Below are positions 61,248 through 64,000 of a DNA stretch of 64,000 nucleotides, piece after piece; the first letter of the stretch is position 1; each line of letters begins with the position of its first letter. A program made the position numbers and the translations under genes. The stretch covers positions 7,916,741-7,980,740 of the forward strand of contig CM049318.1 in NCBI GenBank assembly GCA_026874595.1, written 5' to 3'. The stretch is from Sipunculus nudus. Taxonomy: Eukaryota > Annelida > Sipuncula > Golfingiida > Sipunculidae. The notes beneath the pieces are model-generated. The model made no database searches and was not told where the DNA came from. It was given only the letters and a program-made list of their open reading frames with translations.

Positions 61248-61304
61248 AATAAAAATATACTATAGTCAGGGTTAAATTCAAACGTGTGCATGCGTATATG
61301 TAGC

Positions 61305-61475
61305 ATGGGCGGATCCAGGATTTAGGAAAAGGGGGGTCCAACCAAGGAGGACTAATGAAAAACCTAAAAAAAAGGTCATCAGGTCCGGAAAAGGGGGGTC
61401 CAGGCCGCAAAATTTCGTCTAAAACCCTTAAAAAAGGTTGCTTCGGGTGAAAAAAAAGGGGGGGGGGGGGGTCCG
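61305..61475. repeat. GGATCCAGGATTT / GGGGGGTCC dispersed repeat with G14
   Basis: Begins GGGCGGATCCAGGATTTAGG; three GGGGGGTCC-type blocks about 60-75 bp apart, the last with 14 G at 61458-61471. The short Pro-rich minus-strand ORF here is a familiar repeat artefact. Confidence 0.7.
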
Positions 61476-62103
61476 GACCAAAGAACTGTCTAATGAGATT
61501 TATTTCTGCTATTTAGGGTTAGTGGTTATTCGGCTCTGCAGATCTCCTTTGCTTTAACCGCTGTTTTGTGCAGCAAGTTTTCGGGGTTTCATCCCCATGG
61601 CTGGCACCGAACCAAGCATTGTAATCGTACAAATGAGCGCAGTGTATCGCATTGGGTATTAAACTCAAAGCTTTAAACATGCAAAATCCTGCATATTGTG
61701 TGTTTATGGAGAGTGCTCTTAGAAAAATGGTCATTTTACAACTGACAATTAACAATACAGGGAGCCAGTCTGAAAGCCGTGCGTGTTGATCGGCTCCAAT
61801 CACTGAACGACACCATTCTACACTCTCAGTATGCACCAAGATAACAGTAAGACATTTCGCTTTCTTTGACTTGTAATTTATTATAAAATGAAAAATACAG
61901 AACTGAACAAAGGTACCTCCTAATATGCACCATGTAAATATTTAAAATAAGGCAACATTTGTGATCTTTACGGAAGAGAACACACACACAGCAGTATAAA
62001 CTAATAATAATAACAAATGCTAAAACATTGAATATACATTAAAGTAAACATTATTAAAAATAATACCAACAATTATAACATGAAAAAAAACAACTGAAAT
62101 CTG

Positions 62104-62307
62104 ATGAATGTGATTTTTAACTTAGTTTTTCAAATATATGTTACACCACCAGAAGGAATGGCATCATACCTTAATTGTGCTTCGAAAATGAGATATAATG
62201 ATAATGGTAATGGGGAAAAAGAGAACGGAGCTGTTCATTCGGTTTATGTGAATTCCAAGGTCAATGGGGTACCTCAGCATATGTCTTGTTCAAAGCTACG
62301 CCATTGA
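62104..62307 (+). CDS. Possible small coding exon, unidentified
   Basis: An open frame reads YVTPPEGMASYLNCASKMRY, then a hydrophilic Asn/Gly/Lys tail ending SKLRH and TGA. It is less AT-rich than its surroundings and has protein-like composition. Possible acceptors are TTAACTTAG (before 62126) or ACACCACCAG. No family recognised; it could be the last exon of another + strand gene or chance. Confidence 0.25.
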   Translation: MNVIFNLVFQIYVTPPEGMASYLNCASKMRYNDNGNGEKENGAVHSVYVNSKVNGVPQHMSCSKLRH

Positions 62308-62309
62308 AA

Positions 62310-64000
62310 TAGTTGAACTGTATAGTTTATGACTCGAATTTCGTACTAGTGCAAATAGCAAATGAAATTGTATGTTGGTTAAATATAACTTACAATTAAA
62401 TGGTACACGTAAGCAGTATAAAAGCTGACAAGCAAACTTAACAGAATCCATCATCTGTAGCTTAAAACAAGCTTCCGAACCAGACATACGTTAATTTGTA
62501 ATATATAATTATTTGTCAAAGATATTAACGGACCAAGATTTTACATATACGCGGCATTGCACATGTAACACCCTATAGTTAATTCCTGCAATACTTTCAT
62601 GGTAATATATTGTTAATACCTTTTCCAATAACTATGTATAACACGCAGATTCTCACGCGAATGTTAATAACTAAATTCAACACACTCGCAGTTAAAACTG
62701 CGTGGACAGCAAAAAAATATTTCTTTTGGAATTAAACTGTGGTTCTCATTGTATGATTTTAAAAATCTAATATCCCTCAGAAATATGTTAAGGAAATGTT
62801 ACTTCACTATTATCTTAATCCATGAACAAATGAGACATTTTGGTAAGCTTACCTGAAATATTACATATATATGCAAGTACCTGCACAAAAAAAAGAAATT
62901 GTTCTTTTGGGGGAAAATATCTTATATTATGGCAGCTACATTTTCCTACATTGCCTATATAACATTTTGCATAGACACTTTTGTTTCTTTGTGAAGTATT
63001 TCATACATTATGATATTAGTATTACTCTCCCTTATTTGAAGAAACTTCTTTCTTTACTTCAAATGGACTTACTAAATGAAAAATAATGAGAAGTTACGTT
63101 TGTGCAAGCCTCTCGCTTAGCTTCGAGCGTGTCTTTGTGGGACGACTTGCTTGTGGGAAGTGAGAAACTTCTTAATCCCTAACCGTAGTATACCAGTCTA
63201 TTTTACATATATATGCAGAGAGGAGCGAATCATGTTCATTATAATTGGATGTAACTACCAAAAGTTTATTACGATAGTCAATGAATATTCCTTTGTTTCA
63301 AGAAATGTCTCAAGAATTTTTTTTATTCACTCGAACTAAAGATAAACCAAGGGAACTGGCCTCGTTATTGCAACAGCTAACCACTATATATCACATATAT
63401 GCAGTTAAACCTGCAAGAAGATCCAAATATGTTCCTCGTACGCAATTGTAACAGTTCATGTTACATCATGGCATCTTGATTACTCTGAGTGAAAATCTTT
63501 TTGTTTGAAAAGTTTCATGAAAATGGATGATACAAATACCACTATGGGTTAAATGATACATAGAAAGCTATACTGAAAACAATAATAAAATTAGTAATGC
63601 AAATAAGGAAATGGCTAAAATTAATTCTATAAAATAAAATTAAAATATCTTCGAAGCTGACCTTGCACGCTGAATCATACTATAAAATATCATAAATAAC
63701 AGTCTCTCATATTTTCAATATAGCTTCAAATAAATGCAAAAAAAAATTTATTTGCAGTTTCAAGTCAATATCTTTTGACTTAGCATCCATTTTTACTGGA
63801 ATTTTATCTTTTGGATTGAAATGGAGTCCGTTCGCCAAAATGTAACAATTTGTTCTTTTTCTGGAAATTATCCGAGTGATAAACGTTGAAACTATTGAAT
63901 ACCCTTAACCATAATTATATGGTAAATTTTATGAAATCTGAAAGGAACATTTTGAGATAATGAAAAACACGAGATTATAAATATTTTTAAATATCAAGAG
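62310..64000. other. AT-rich flank, nothing recognised
   Basis: No exon, repeat family or RNA gene identified. Confidence 0.4.

Larger units (their letters stand above)
59299..61300 (-). other. CROT 5' flank and probable promoter region
   Basis: No coding exon before the ATG at 59298. The stretch 60850-61160 is less AT-rich and contains CpG, so a 5' UTR exon or promoter may lie there. A minus-strand CAG|GTACGA donor-like site near 61035 could end a leader exon. Confidence 0.3.

Noticed and set aside
61519-61839. 106-residue minus-strand ORF
   Set aside because: No recognisable domain, splice signals or neighbouring exons; likely chance.

Overview
The window is animal nuclear DNA: AT-rich, intron-rich, no operons. 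It carries dispersed repeats of the kind common in molluscan genomes (TGACCT-rich tandem blocks, GTCCGTCC-type element ends, tRNA-derived SINEs, short inverted-repeat DNA transposons). A marine mollusc, probably a bivalve, is the best guess; no ribosomal or mitochondrial marker is present to prove it.

Two convergent protein genes fill most of it. On the + strand, about 4001-23248 (or to 28166), is the 3' part of a very long coiled-coil gene that ends in a PACT domain, i.e. an AKAP9/pericentrin family centrosomal scaffold. Eighteen exons join without a frame break into about 1235 residues; the 5' part lies before the window. On the - strand, 59298 to 34153, is a complete peroxisomal carnitine O-octanoyltransferase gene (CROT): 15 coding exons joining in frame to 625 residues, with catalytic His, TET and STS motifs and a PTS1-like C-terminal AKM. 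In human the orthologues AKAP9 and CROT both lie in 7q21, so their linkage here may be ancestral.

Layout: 1-4000 intron upstream of the first visible exon, with a LINE RNase H relic; 4001-23248 coiled-coil exons; 23249-28146 a repeat-filled stretch that is either 3' flank or a last intron; 28147-30533 possible last exon and 3' UTR; 30534-34152 CROT 3' side with SINE and TA repeat; 34153-59298 CROT, whose introns hold most of the mobile elements (179-bp satellite, 338-bp tandem block, two Harbinger-type MITEs, two elements with ACCGTAAA ends, SINEs, a perfect 37-bp palindrome); 59299-64000 CROT 5' flank with a C25 tract, G-rich repeat and one doubtful small exon.

The most unusual observation is that minisatellites repeatedly begin at splice sites. 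Four 5' splice sites (scaffold exons ending 12473 and 19873; CROT exons ending 53906 and 37838) lie at the end of a tandem array whose unit copies the splice site itself, and one 3' splice site (17144) is triplicated. Two arrays show higher-order structure. This looks like a recurrent local duplication process that acts on exon-intron borders and multiplies decoy splice sites. Exon borders were placed by eye from GT/AG signals, reading-frame continuity and family similarity; no alignment or transcript data were available.
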